From NCBI GenBank assembly GCA_020846145.1, contig JADLEL010000021.1:1-64000 (forward strand): 64,000 nucleotides of DNA, written 5' to 3'. Positions 56,533 to 64,000 of this stretch are shown here, one piece after another. The stretch is from Pirellulales bacterium (lineage in GTDB: Bacteria; Planctomycetota; Planctomycetia; Pirellulales; Thermoguttaceae). The notes beneath the pieces were generated by a model. It was not told the DNA's origin, did not search any database, and saw only the letters and a program-made list of their open reading frames with translations. A program made the translations under genes and the position numbers. Each line of letters begins with the position of its first letter. Within the stretch, counting starts at the first letter, position 1.

Positions 56533-58257
56533 ATGCAAAAAACCATTCTCTTGGGCCGCGTATTGGCCGCACTGACCGCTTTTGCATTCTTCTCCGGTTT
56601 CGGGCGTTTATCCGCCGCCGAGGAAACCCCGCAAGGCAAGCAAGATCAATCCTTGCTCAACGCCAAGCCCGAGGACATTGCCCGCTGGCGGCAACTCAAA
56701 TTCGGCATGTTCATCCATTGGGGGCCGGTGAGCTTGCAGGGGACCGAAATCGGCTGGTCGCGCGGCGGCGAGCGCCGCGGCCTTCGCGGAGGCGGCACGG
56801 GCGAAGTGCCCCTCGAAGTCTATGACAACCTCTACAAGCAGTTCAATCCCGTCAAGTTCGACGCCCGGGAATGGGTCGAGATCGCCAAGACTTCCGGCAT
56901 GAAATACATGGTCTTCACCACCCGCCATCACGACGGCTTCTCGATGTTCGACAGCCAGTTCAGCGACTACAAAATCACCAATCCCGAATCGCCCTACCGC
57001 AAGGACATCGTCAAGCAGCTTGCCGACGCCTGCCACGCCGGCGACCTGATCTGGGGCATCTACTATTCCCAGCCCGACTGGCATCATCCCGACTACATGA
57101 CCGCCAATCACGCGAAATATGTCGAATACCTGCACGGACAGGTCAAGGAGTTGCTCTCCAACTACGGCCGCACCGAAATGCTCTTCTTCGACGGCCTAGG
57201 CGGCGACGCCAAACGCTGGGACGCCGAAAACCTCTTCAAGATCATCCGCGCCTTGCAGCCGCGGATCATCGTCAACAACCGCTGCGGATTGCCCGCCGAC
57301 AACGACACGCCCGAACAACGCATCGGCAAGATGCAAACCGGCCGCCCCTGGGAAACCTGCATGACCATCGGCGACCAATGGGCCTGGAAACCCCACGACA
57401 ACGTCAAATCGCTGAAAACCTGCCTGCAAACGCTCGTAAAAGTCGTCTGCGGCGACGGAAATCTCCTGTTCAACGTCGGCCCCATGCCCGACGGCCGCAT
57501 CGAGCCGCGGCAGATCGAAACGCTGAAACAAATGGGCGCGTGGTTGGAGAAATACGGGGAAACCATCTACAACACCCGCGGCGGTCCGTTCCCGCGAACC
57601 GAATGGGGCGGCGCGACCATGAACGGCAAAACGGTCTATGTCCACATCCTCGATCCCGGCGTGGAGACCGTCGTCCTCCCCCCGATTTCCGCCAAAATCG
57701 TATCCAGCAGCGTTCTGACGGGCGGAACCGCGACGATCACGCAGTCCGGCGACGCCATCAATATCTCCGTGCCCAAAGCCGACCGCAACGAGATCGACAC
57801 CATCGTCGCCCTCGAACTCGATACTCCGGCCGCGGAGGCAAAAGCCCTCCGCGCGAATACGCAATCGGTCGCGACGGGCAAAAAGGCCGCCGCCTCGAAC
57901 GTCTTTCGAAAAATGGTCGAAGTTCACGGCCCGCAAAACGCCTTCGACGACGATCACGAAACCCGCTGGGCCACCGACGGCGGCACCCATCAGGCGTGGC
58001 TCGAAGTCGATTTGGGCGAACCGAAAACCATCGCCTCCGCGCTGATCGCCGAAGCCGATTTCGGCCCCCGCGTGCGAAAGTTCGAACTGCAAGCCAAAGT
58101 GGACGGCCAGTGGAAAACCGTTTTCACGGGAAAAACTCTCGGCGAGGAATGCCGCGTCAAGTTCGAGCCCGTTGCCGCCCAAGTCTTCCGCCTGAACGTC
58201 CTCGAAGCCACCGAAGGTCCGACCATCGAAGAATTTCAATTGTTCGAAGCGAAATAG
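56533..58257 (+). CDS. GH29 alpha-L-fucosidase with C-terminal F5/8-type module
   Basis: 574 residues. A signal peptide (to ~30; GRLSAAEE) suggests secretion. GH29 features: KFGMFIHWGPVSLQG (~57), TTRHHDGFSMFDS and MLFFDGLGG (nucleophile Asp ~219). The C-terminal ~130 residues (FDDDHETRWATDGG, WLEVDLGEPKTI) form an F5/8 discoidin-like carbohydrate-binding module. It hydrolyses terminal alpha-L-fucose, matching the life of planctomycetes on algal polysaccharides. The ATG at 56533 follows AGGAG. The longer ORF from 56350 is not accepted. Confidence 0.93.
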   Translation: MQKTILLGRVLAALTAFAFFSGFGRLSAAEETPQGKQDQSLLNAKPEDIARWRQLKFGMFIHWGPVSLQGTEIGWSRGGERRGLRGGGTGEVPLEVYDNLYKQFNPVKFDAREWVEIAKTSGMKYMVFTTRHHDGFSMFDSQFSDYKITNPESPYRKDIVKQLADACHAGDLIWGIYYSQPDWHHPDYMTANHAKYVEYLHGQVKELLSNYGRTEMLFFDGLGGDAKRWDAENLFKIIRALQPRIIVNNRCGLPADNDTPEQRIGKMQTGRPWETCMTIGDQWAWKPHDNVKSLKTCLQTLVKVVCGDGNLLFNVGPMPDGRIEPRQIETLKQMGAWLEKYGETIYNTRGGPFPRTEWGGATMNGKTVYVHILDPGVETVVLPPISAKIVSSSVLTGGTATITQSGDAINISVPKADRNEIDTIVALELDTPAAEAKALRANTQSVATGKKAAASNVFRKMVEVHGPQNAFDDDHETRWATDGGTHQAWLEVDLGEPKTIASALIAEADFGPRVRKFELQAKVDGQWKTVFTGKTLGEECRVKFEPVAAQVFRLNVLEATEGPTIEEFQLFEAK

Positions 58258-58277
58258 CAACCAAGGAACTGTAAAAC

Positions 58278-58374
58278 AATAAGTTGCCGAAATTGTAGTA
58301 GGCACACTCCGTGTGCCGTCAGCGAATTACGGCACACGGAGTGTGCCTACTACTTTCCAATTCGGTAAGTTATT
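58278..58374. repeat. D-type palindrome, copy 2
   Basis: Core GTAGGCACACTCCGTGTGCC and GGCACACGGAGTGTGCCTAC. Outer arms AATAAGTTGCCGAAATTG and CCAATTCGGTAAGTTATT. Directly upstream of the octapeptide-repeat gene. Confidence 0.9.
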
Positions 58375-58406
58375 CCTTTACGACGACTAACCACAGGAGA
58401 CACGAC

Positions 58407-58961
58407 ATGCGATTCCCACTCGAAAACCTCTCGTCCCCGGTCCTGCCCGTATCCTTGAGCGTAATGCTCTTCGCGGCGACCGCCAGCTTCGGCCAGGCGC
58501 CGGCGGCCCATGCCGCCCCCGTGAAGCCGCATCCGGCGATCAAGGCGCAACCGCCCCACGGGGCCCCCGCCGTGCATCCCTTCGCCCCTCCGCAAGTTAT
58601 CGTCGATCAACTGAAAAAAATCGGCGGGGAGCAAAAAGCCCGCTGGGATACGCTGCTTCGCGCGTTGAAGTTGGCCGTCAACCTGCTCTCCGGCAACGAG
58701 ACCAATCTGCTTTCGGGAAACCGGCCCGAATTGCTCTCGAACAATAAAGCCGCCTTGCTTTCGGGCAACAGCCCCGAACTGCTTTCCGGCAATAGCCCCA
58801 AGCTGCTCTCGGACAACAAGCCCAACATCCTTTCGGGCAACCAAACGCCGATCTTGAGCGGCAACCGCATTTCGCTGTCGATCTTGTCCGGCTTGAAAAT
58901 CGAAATCCACATCGAGAACAGCGGCAATCACAACCCGCCCCTCGGTCCGCATCAACGGTAA
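58407..58961 (+). CDS. Exported octapeptide-repeat (LLSGN) protein
   Basis: 184 residues. Signal peptide to ~28, a Pro/His/Ala-rich linker (PAAHAAPVKPHPAIKAQPPH), then a helix. Eight tandem octapeptides follow (~93-156): LLSGNETN, LLSGNRPE, LLSNNKAA, LLSGNSPE, LLSGNSPK, LLSDNKPN, ILSGNQTP, ILSGNRIS. The regularity (Leu-Leu-Ser-Gly-Asn) suggests a solenoid or turn-rich stack. I know no named family with this repeat. D-type palindromes flank the gene. CAGGAGA precedes ATG. Function unknown. Confidence 0.7.
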   Translation: MRFPLENLSSPVLPVSLSVMLFAATASFGQAPAAHAAPVKPHPAIKAQPPHGAPAVHPFAPPQVIVDQLKKIGGEQKARWDTLLRALKLAVNLLSGNETNLLSGNRPELLSNNKAALLSGNSPELLSGNSPKLLSDNKPNILSGNQTPILSGNRISLSILSGLKIEIHIENSGNHNPPLGPHQR

Positions 58962-58973
58962 CGCATTGCCCGA

Positions 58974-59073
58974 CAATAAGTTGCCGGAATCGTAGTAGGC
59001 ACACTCCGTGTGCCGTCCGCGAATTACGGCACACGGAGTGTGCCTGCTACATTGGAATTCGGTAGTTTATTGT
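58974..59073. repeat. D-type palindrome, copy 3
   Basis: Same core as copy 2 and outer arms ACAATAAGTTGCCGGAATCG and GAATTCGGTAGTTTATTGT. Just downstream of the octapeptide-repeat gene. Confidence 0.9.
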
Positions 59074-59158
59074 CGGACGGCGCCTAACGCATTGAGATTA
59101 CTGAACGGCGGTCTCGGTCGGGCAACCGCTCGACGCCGCCCGGTCCGCTTTTTCCCTT

Positions 59159-60034
59159 TCATTCGCGGACGGCGGCTTTGTCGGCGGTGGGGAAATCGGC
59201 GGGAACTTTTTGCGTGACGCGGCCGGTGGCGGCCCATTCCGCGCCGCGCTGCAAGGTGGCGATGAAGGAAACGCTCTTGAGTTGTTCGGGCTGGTGGCCC
59301 AGGGCGTCGAAGAAGACGCGGCCCTTGCCGAACTCGACGGTGAAGAGGATCGGCTCGTGCTCGTCGGCGCCGCCTTTTTCCTTGGGGGCGAACGCGGTAG
59401 CGAGTACGGTCAGGTTCTTGCCCGGTCCGCGGAGCCAGCCGTACAGCTCGTCGGTTACGTGCATGAACGCGGGCGGCAGGCCCTTGGTAATGGGATGGTT
59501 CGGCTCGCGGACGACGATCTGGAAGGGCTGCGCCGGGCCGTGCGCGCCGGTCTTGCCGGGCGAATTGTCGCGGACGATCTTGCCGTCTTTCCAACGGAGG
59601 TAGGCGCCGGCCTTTTCGGTCCTTCCGCCCCAGCCGCCGAGGCCCATCATCTCGTTATACTCTTTCCACTTGGGGAACGCGGCGCAGGCGAAGTGGTAGA
59701 TCACCAGTCCGCCGCCGCGTTGGACGTACTCGACCAGGTCGGCCCGGGTTTCGGCGGGCCAATCGTCGCCTTGGTAGTTGCTCACGATCACGTCGTACGC
59801 GACGAACTTCGGCCGGAAGCCGCTCAGGTCCTGCCCCTTGGCGGGCGAAGTGGCCACCTCAACCGCGAACAGGCCCGATTCTTCCAAAATCTTCTTCAAA
59901 ACGGGCGTGGTGTTCTTCCAATCGTGGGCGTTCTGCCCATCGACGATGAGCGCCTTGTAGGGGGGCGCGGCCTGCGCCTGCACGGCCAAGAGAGTGACGG
60001 CAATTAACATCCACGAGAGCTTCTTGAGGGACAT
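59159..60034 (-). CDS. ThuA-like domain secreted protein
   Basis: 291 residues. Signal peptide ending AQA near 23. The ThuA-like (class I glutamine amidotransferase-like) fold: YKALIVDGQNAHDWKNTTPV, YVQRGGGLVIYHFACAAF (~125), and the ending HEPILFTVEFGKGRVFFDALG. Family members are common in planctomycete sugar-catabolic clusters, and a nearby fucosidase agrees. Biochemical role uncertain. Confidence 0.87.
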   Translation of the reverse strand: MSLKKLSWMLIAVTLLAVQAQAAPPYKALIVDGQNAHDWKNTTPVLKKILEESGLFAVEVATSPAKGQDLSGFRPKFVAYDVIVSNYQGDDWPAETRADLVEYVQRGGGLVIYHFACAAFPKWKEYNEMMGLGGWGGRTEKAGAYLRWKDGKIVRDNSPGKTGAHGPAQPFQIVVREPNHPITKGLPPAFMHVTDELYGWLRGPGKNLTVLATAFAPKEKGGADEHEPILFTVEFGKGRVFFDALGHQPEQLKSVSFIATLQRGAEWAATGRVTQKVPADFPTADKAAVRE

Positions 60035-60049
60035 TGTGATTCTCCTTGA

Positions 60050-60110
60050 TAATGGGAGTTGGAATTTAGGAGTTAGGAGTTAGGAGTTAGGAGGTGGGAG
60101 TTAGAATTGC
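60050..60110. repeat. GGAGTTAGGAGTT words
   Basis: GAGTTGGAATTTAGGAGTTA with further GGAGTTAGGAGTTAGGAGG. Complementary words CTAACTCCTAAC are at 60465-60530, on the other side of the four-helix-bundle gene, so the gene lies between the arms of an inverted repeat. Confidence 0.75.
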
Positions 60111-60452
60111 GGAGCGGTAGGCGTTCAGGAGACGGCCGACCTCGTCGGTGAGTTCCCAGAGCGACCGCTTCTCCATAAGGCCAAGGTCACAAGCGAGGAT
60201 CAGATAGTAGCGGCACTCCTCCAGCGAGCCTTCGGCGATGTTCAGGAACCGGGCCTTGTCCTGTTTCGAGTGCTTGCGGAAGCCTTCAGCGATGTTCGCG
60301 GGAACAGAAATCGACGCGCGCCGGAACTGCGACGTCAGCCCGTACCGTTCCTCTTTGGGAAACTGTCGCGTAGCTGCATAGACCTGCAACACGAAGGCAT
60401 GCGCCTTTTGCCACGCGATCAAGTCTTGAAACGACTTTGCCGGTTCTCTCAT
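60087..60452 (-). CDS. Four-helix-bundle (23S rRNA IVS-type) protein
   Basis: 121 residues. The pattern FQDLIAWQKAHAFVLQVYAA, FPKEERYGLTSQFRRASISV and PANIAEG is diagnostic of the IVS/S23 family. Probably a pentameric helical-bundle protein of unknown role. It is found in rRNA intervening sequences and as single genes. Here it stands free between two secreted-protein genes. ATG at 60452, since the longer ORF uses TTG. Confidence 0.9.
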   Translation of the reverse strand: MREPAKSFQDLIAWQKAHAFVLQVYAATRQFPKEERYGLTSQFRRASISVPANIAEGFRKHSKQDKARFLNIAEGSLEECRYYLILACDLGLMEKRSLWELTDEVGRLLNAYRSAILTPTS

Positions 60453-60464
60453 GCACAATCTCCC

Positions 60465-60530
60465 CGAACTCCGAACTCCGAACTCCGAACTCCTAACTCC
60501 TAACTTCTAACTCCTAACTTCTAACTCCTG
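60465..60530. repeat. CTAACTCCTAAC words
   Basis: CCGAACTCCGAACTCCGAAC and CTAACTCCTAACTTCTAACT words upstream of the four-helix-bundle gene, complementary to 60050-60110. Confidence 0.75.
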
Positions 60531-60541
60531 CCTCGCTTGGG

Positions 60542-61849
60542 CTACTTGTTCTTGATGCAATACAACGAGGTTATGGTGCGAAGGTACAAGGCATCGCCGG
60601 AGACGGCGGGCGAGGCCAACATGCCTTCGTCGAGTTTGTTTTCGGCGAGGATTTGGAACTTCGGGCCGGCTTCGACGACCATCGTCTTGCCTTTCTGGCC
60701 GAAGTAGTAAACCTTCCCGCGGTTGTCGATGGGCGAGGCGGCGTGGTCGCCTTCGAGCCGCTCTTTCCAGAACTGCTTGCCGGTTTTGGCGTCGAGGCAG
60801 ACGGCGATGCCGTTGTCGGCGACCATGAAAATTCGGCCCTCGACCAGCAGGATCGAGGAGAGGAAGGGGACCGTTTTTTTGTATTTCCAAAGGATGCATT
60901 TCTTGGCGTCGAGCACGCCCTCCGCGGTTCCCGGCTCAATCGCCCACAGTTCCAGGTTGCTGCCCACGTGGCAATAAATAATGCCGTTCTCGGCGATCGG
61001 CCGCATCACGCCCGAATAGCTGCCGATGGCGTCCAGCCGCCATAGCTCCTTGCCGGTCAGGGGGTCGTAGCCGTAGAGGGCCATCGAGCCGAGGCTGACC
61101 AGGACCGGCCGGCCGCCGATCTCGGCGATGATGGGCGCGGAAGAGGCCTTGCGGTACTCGCCTTCCTCTTTGGGTCGGTTGGTTTGCGGATCGATGTCGT
61201 CGAACTCGACGGTGCGGGGCGTTTTCCAAACGGTCTCGCCCGTCCGCTTATCGACGGCCAGCACGAATTGCTCGTCGCAGCCGTCGTAGTGCGCGATGAG
61301 CAGGTTTTTGTAGAGCATCGGCGAGGACGCCGGCCCGACGGTGTGCCGGCAGGGGATGTCGGCGCGCTCCCAGAGCACTTCGCCGGTTTGGCCGTCGAGG
61401 CAGGCGAGGTAGGGCGAGCCGTAGCTGACGTAAACGCGGCCTTCCTCGATCGTCGGCGACGGCGTCGCGTAGGAGTTCATGGGATGGCACCCCTGCGGCT
61501 TCTCGACCTTGTGCAGCAGCTTTTCGATGAGAATCTCGCCGGAATGCTTATCGATGCAGAGCGCCGACAATTCCTTGCCGTCGGGCGTGGCGGTGGTGAG
61601 CCAGAGGCGGTCGCCCCAAATGACCGGCGTCGAGCGGCCCTTGCCGGGAAGTTTGATTTTCCAGGCCACGTTCTCCGTTTCGTTCCAGTGGAGCGGCAGG
61701 TTCGCCGAATCGGCATGGCCTTGATCGGTCGGGCCGCGGTAGCTGGTCCAGTTGTCGGCGGCGAAGGCGGAATTCGTCATTGCGAGAATCGCGCAAAGAA
61801 GAAAGACAAGGCGGCGGGAAAATCGTGCTGCAAACATCATGTTCATCAT
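60542..61849 (-). CDS. PQQ-like beta-propeller secreted protein
   Basis: 435 residues. Signal peptide to ~31 (LAMTNSAFAA). Repeats with the pattern LYGYDPLTGKELWRLDAIG, CLDGQTGEVLWERADI and CLDAKTGKQFWKERLEG are the tryptophan-docking blades of PQQ-type (bacterial quinoprotein-like) propellers, about seven in all. No catalytic PQQ residues are evident. Such non-enzymatic proteins are very frequent in planctomycetes. Start at 61849. Confidence 0.88.
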   Translation of the reverse strand: MMNMMFAARFSRRLVFLLCAILAMTNSAFAADNWTSYRGPTDQGHADSANLPLHWNETENVAWKIKLPGKGRSTPVIWGDRLWLTTATPDGKELSALCIDKHSGEILIEKLLHKVEKPQGCHPMNSYATPSPTIEEGRVYVSYGSPYLACLDGQTGEVLWERADIPCRHTVGPASSPMLYKNLLIAHYDGCDEQFVLAVDKRTGETVWKTPRTVEFDDIDPQTNRPKEEGEYRKASSAPIIAEIGGRPVLVSLGSMALYGYDPLTGKELWRLDAIGSYSGVMRPIAENGIIYCHVGSNLELWAIEPGTAEGVLDAKKCILWKYKKTVPFLSSILLVEGRIFMVADNGIAVCLDAKTGKQFWKERLEGDHAASPIDNRGKVYYFGQKGKTMVVEAGPKFQILAENKLDEGMLASPAVSGDALYLRTITSLYCIKNK

Positions 61850-62153
61850 TGATTGTCCGAAGGGAAAGGATTATATATTCAGCGAGCCGAGGAGTTTATC
61901 CCCTCGGCTGGAACTGCCGACCGATATCGCACTTCCAGGCGAGGGGATAAACTTCTCTCCGGCCGTCTTGCGCAAGTCCTTGCTGGTAAACACGTTGCAA
62001 TGCAAGTGGTTGACTGGCGAAAACTTGCATTACTGTTGATGGTTGTCGTTGTTTATGATTGTCCGTGGTTGTTTGGCAATTGGACAAGCACATTTTCAGC
62101 ACGATTTTGGCTGCCCTTTCCCGATCTCTTCCACGCACCGGCGCCTTTCAGTT
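61850..62153. other. Gene-poor interval with C-type palindrome
   Basis: 304 bp upstream of the propeller gene and of the recombinase fragment. It holds the C-type palindrome at 61879-61959. No convincing gene. Confidence 0.6.
61879..61959. repeat. C-type palindrome, intergenic copy
   Basis: AGCGAGCCGAGGAGTTTATC with CCCTCGGCTGG, and GGCGAGGGGATAAACTTCTC. The arms are degenerate compared with the nuoG copy. Confidence 0.7.
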
Positions 62154-62513
62154 ATGGCGGCGAGCATGCGCGGGCGGGATGGAGCCGATCGCGACACAAG
62201 ACCGCAGGAAACGCGGCGTCGCCCCACGATGTTTCTGGAGGGGCCGGCCGCAATCCCGCGGGCCGCGTGGGCCATCTACGCCCGCTATTCTAGCCGATTC
62301 CAGCACTCGATTGAAGACCAGGTCCGCTCCTGCCGGGAGTGGGCCGAGCGGAATGGAGTTAATGTTCCCGACAAATTGGTCTTCGTCGATGAACGCGTGA
62401 CCGGCCGGAGTTCGCGGCGGGAAGACCTGCAAAACCTCCGCGCCGCCTTGGAATCCGGCTCCATCGACGTGGTGATTATTTTCTCCACGAATCGGCTGTA
62501 TCGCAAAACCTAA
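62154..62513 (+). pseudogene. Truncated serine recombinase fragment
   Basis: The reading frame from 62154 (or 62229) contains the N-terminal resolvase signature AIYARYSSRFQHSIEDQ (catalytic Ser) and VDERVTGRSSRREDLQNL. It stops after FSTNRLYRKT, where a large serine recombinase would continue for ~400 residues. EF-P follows on the opposite strand 25 bp away. A remnant of a mobile element. Confidence 0.8.
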
Positions 62514-62537
62514 CCGAGATGCCGAAAAAAATGCAGA

Positions 62538-63101
62538 TTAGGCCCGGGAAAGATACTGGCCGGTGCGGGTATCGACCTTGACGGTCTCGCCTTCGGAAAG
62601 ATATTCGGGAACTTGCACGACGAGGCCCGTTTCGAGCGTGGCGGGCTTGGTCCGCGCGGTGGCCGACGCGCCCTTGATGCCCGGATCGCACTGCGTAACT
62701 TTCAATTCCACGGTCAGCGGAAGTTGGATGCCCACGCACTCGTCGTTGTAAATCAGCGTCTGCACGCCTTCCAAGTCTTCGGTGAGGTATTGCAGTTCCT
62801 CCTCCAAATCGGCCCGGGGCAAAACGTAATCGTTGTAGTCCGCTTGATCGAGAAAATGCACTTCGCTCGGATCGGAGTACATGAACTTCACCGGACGGCG
62901 GGCGAAATCGGCCTCCGGCAGTTGCTCCGCGCCCTTGAGCGTAATATCGACCTTCTGCTTGTTGATCAGGTTCCGCGCCTTGAACTTGTAAAGCGTGGCC
63001 GCGCCCCGCGCGGAGGGACTTTGCACGTTGATCGTCTCGATCATGCACGGCGCCCCGTTGTAATTCACGATATGTCCGCGTTTGATGTCTTTGGCTAGCA
63101 T
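62538..63101 (-). CDS. EF-P-like translation factor of the EfpL/YeiP type
   Basis: 187 residues, three beta-barrel domains. The loop tip reads SPSARGAATLYK with Arg at ~32, as in E. coli YeiP/EfpL, where canonical EF-P has a modifiable Lys or other residue. The C-terminal signature GIKGASATARTKPATLETGL and VQVPEYLSEGE also agrees with YeiP. It relieves ribosome stalling at proline-rich or related motifs. No EpmA/EpmB/EarP genes in the window. ATG at 63101. Confidence 0.88.
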   Translation of the reverse strand: MLAKDIKRGHIVNYNGAPCMIETINVQSPSARGAATLYKFKARNLINKQKVDITLKGAEQLPEADFARRPVKFMYSDPSEVHFLDQADYNDYVLPRADLEEELQYLTEDLEGVQTLIYNDECVGIQLPLTVELKVTQCDPGIKGASATARTKPATLETGLVVQVPEYLSEGETVKVDTRTGQYLSRA

Positions 63102-63427
63102 GGGAGCAGGGGATAGGGGATAGGGGGTAGGGATCAGGGATTAGCCACCAATTTCGTCATTCGGAACTTACTTGTTTTTTGGACCACTTTTAGTTGCTTG
63201 CTCACCCTTGCTCGTAATTGCAATCTCAGATCAATTGGCTTTTTGCTAATAAAACAGCGATTTGATTGACGTTCCCATAATCGTTGCACAAGCGCCTTTC
63301 GCTAAGTCTCATCAAGCGATGCGAGGTAGGGGGAGTTTGAAGCCATTTTATGCTCCAATGAAATCACGATCAATCAGCAGTTATTTTTCTCTTTCCTATC
63401 CCCTATCCCCCATCCCCTATCCCCTAT
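63102..63427. other. Gene-free interval with CCCTATCCCC words
   Basis: 326 bp. GGGGATAGGGGATAGGGGGT just after the EfpL start and CCCTATCCCCCATCCCCTAT near 63400. These are arms of an inverted repeat with ~270 bp between. Nothing else recognised. Confidence 0.6.
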
Positions 63428-63928
63428 TCATCCTTCATAATTCAGCACCGTGCCCGACTGGGGATCGACCGCCACGCCGCGGGTGAGTTTGGCGAGGGCT
63501 TCGAGGACGATCAACAGCGCGCTGGGATCGAGCATTTCGTCGGCTTCCTCTTCCGCGAACTCCTCGTCGATGCGCTCGAAGTGCAGCACGTCGAATCGGC
63601 CGTCGTAAGTGAGGATGTTCGACAGCGGAAAATCGGGAAACGCTTCCGCGGCCGATTTTTTCAGGTCCTTGACCAGGTCCGGCGCCTGCTCCAAAACCTC
63701 CTCGCCTTCGATGTAGCAGATATCCATCGCGGCGTAATCGTCGGCCGAAATCACGGTCAGCGTCTCGATGCGCCCCTTGTCGTCGGCCAGCGGATCGACC
63801 AGTTCGTACCGGCTGTTGAGCGCGCCGATCGCCTTCACCACGCTGCTCAGCTTCGGCCGCTTCTTCGCGTCGAACAGCACGAAGTACGTTTCGCGCCAAC
63901 GGTAGCTTTTGTTTTCGAAGGTGGACAT
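63428..63928 (-). CDS. Conserved hypothetical protein
   Basis: 166 residues, soluble, acidic. MSTFENKSYRWRETYFVLF start at 63928; the longer ORF begins in word repeats. It contains ICYIEGEEVLEQAPDLVKDL and a Glu/Asp-rich stretch (FAEEEADEMLD). I do not recognise a family. Composition native. Confidence 0.6.
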   Translation of the reverse strand: MSTFENKSYRWRETYFVLFDAKKRPKLSSVVKAIGALNSRYELVDPLADDKGRIETLTVISADDYAAMDICYIEGEEVLEQAPDLVKDLKKSAAEAFPDFPLSNILTYDGRFDVLHFERIDEEFAEEEADEMLDPSALLIVLEALAKLTRGVAVDPQSGTVLNYEG

Positions 63929-63965
63929 GGAGAGGGGATAGGGGATAGCGGGTAGGGGGATAGGA
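63929..63965. repeat. GGGGATAGGGGATAG words at the right edge
   Basis: AGAGGGGATAGGGGATAGCG and similar words directly upstream of the hypothetical gene, the same I-type family as in 3462-3638. Confidence 0.65.
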
Positions 63966-64000
63966 AAGGATGAAGCATGAAGGCTGTGCAAATCCAATTT

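Overview
The window is about 64 kb of GC-rich (around 60% by eye) chromosomal DNA from what looks like a planctomycete, most likely of the Pirellulales type. The evidence is the gene content: a PqqD–M50–HlyD export operon, a ThuA-like protein, a PQQ-type beta-propeller, a multiheme cytochrome with TPRs, a DUF6677-like membrane protein and a tyrosine-rich exported protein. The taxonomic call is an inference. TTG and GTG starts are used at several genes.

Layout. 247-6125 (minus): a three-gene operon of a GAF/HlyD hybrid, a HlyD-type adaptor and a membrane M50 metalloprotease with a PqqD-like N-terminus. 6715-12795: housekeeping and small membrane genes (YugP-like peptidase, rsmG, nrdR, zinc-ribbon/PH protein, SDR). 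12870-18469: a low-GC DUF1444-like lipoprotein, a methyltransferase carrying a palindromic insertion, a SufR-like regulator, an octaheme cytochrome and a Tyr-rich exported protein. 18630-36113 (plus): a complete 14-subunit complex I operon nuoA-N, in canonical order, behind a candidate promoter and short structured leader. It is interrupted by two low-GC cargo genes. 36146-39845: a degenerate NtrC-like regulator, two small proteins and the Fe-S carrier Mrp. Complex I needs many Fe-S clusters, so the Mrp neighbour fits. 40000: tRNA-Ser(UGA), followed by an accessory island to about 48.9 kb: a PLD-helicase plus Eco57I-class methyltransferase pair, a broken duplicate of the methyltransferase 3' end, DUF6883/DUF4926 genes, and a Phd/VapC cassette between 101-bp direct repeats. 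48936-56159 (minus): transaldolase, yidD and a reduced tad pilus locus. 56533-64000: alpha-L-fucosidase, an octapeptide-repeat exported protein, ThuA, a four-helix-bundle protein, a PQQ beta-propeller, a recombinase fragment, an EfpL/YeiP-type elongation factor and a hypothetical gene.

The most unusual property is the density and diversity of short palindromic or low-complexity elements. At least eight sequence families of hairpin elements (about 30-220 bp) occur between genes. Several also sit in frame inside apparently functional genes: nuoL, nuoG, a methyltransferase, the island methyltransferase, a tadG-like gene and an NtrC-like regulator. One element sits inside another. Nearly every gap in the nuo operon has its own, different, self-complementary word repeat. 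This resembles the Rickettsia palindromic elements in principle, but with many unrelated families in one 64-kb stretch.
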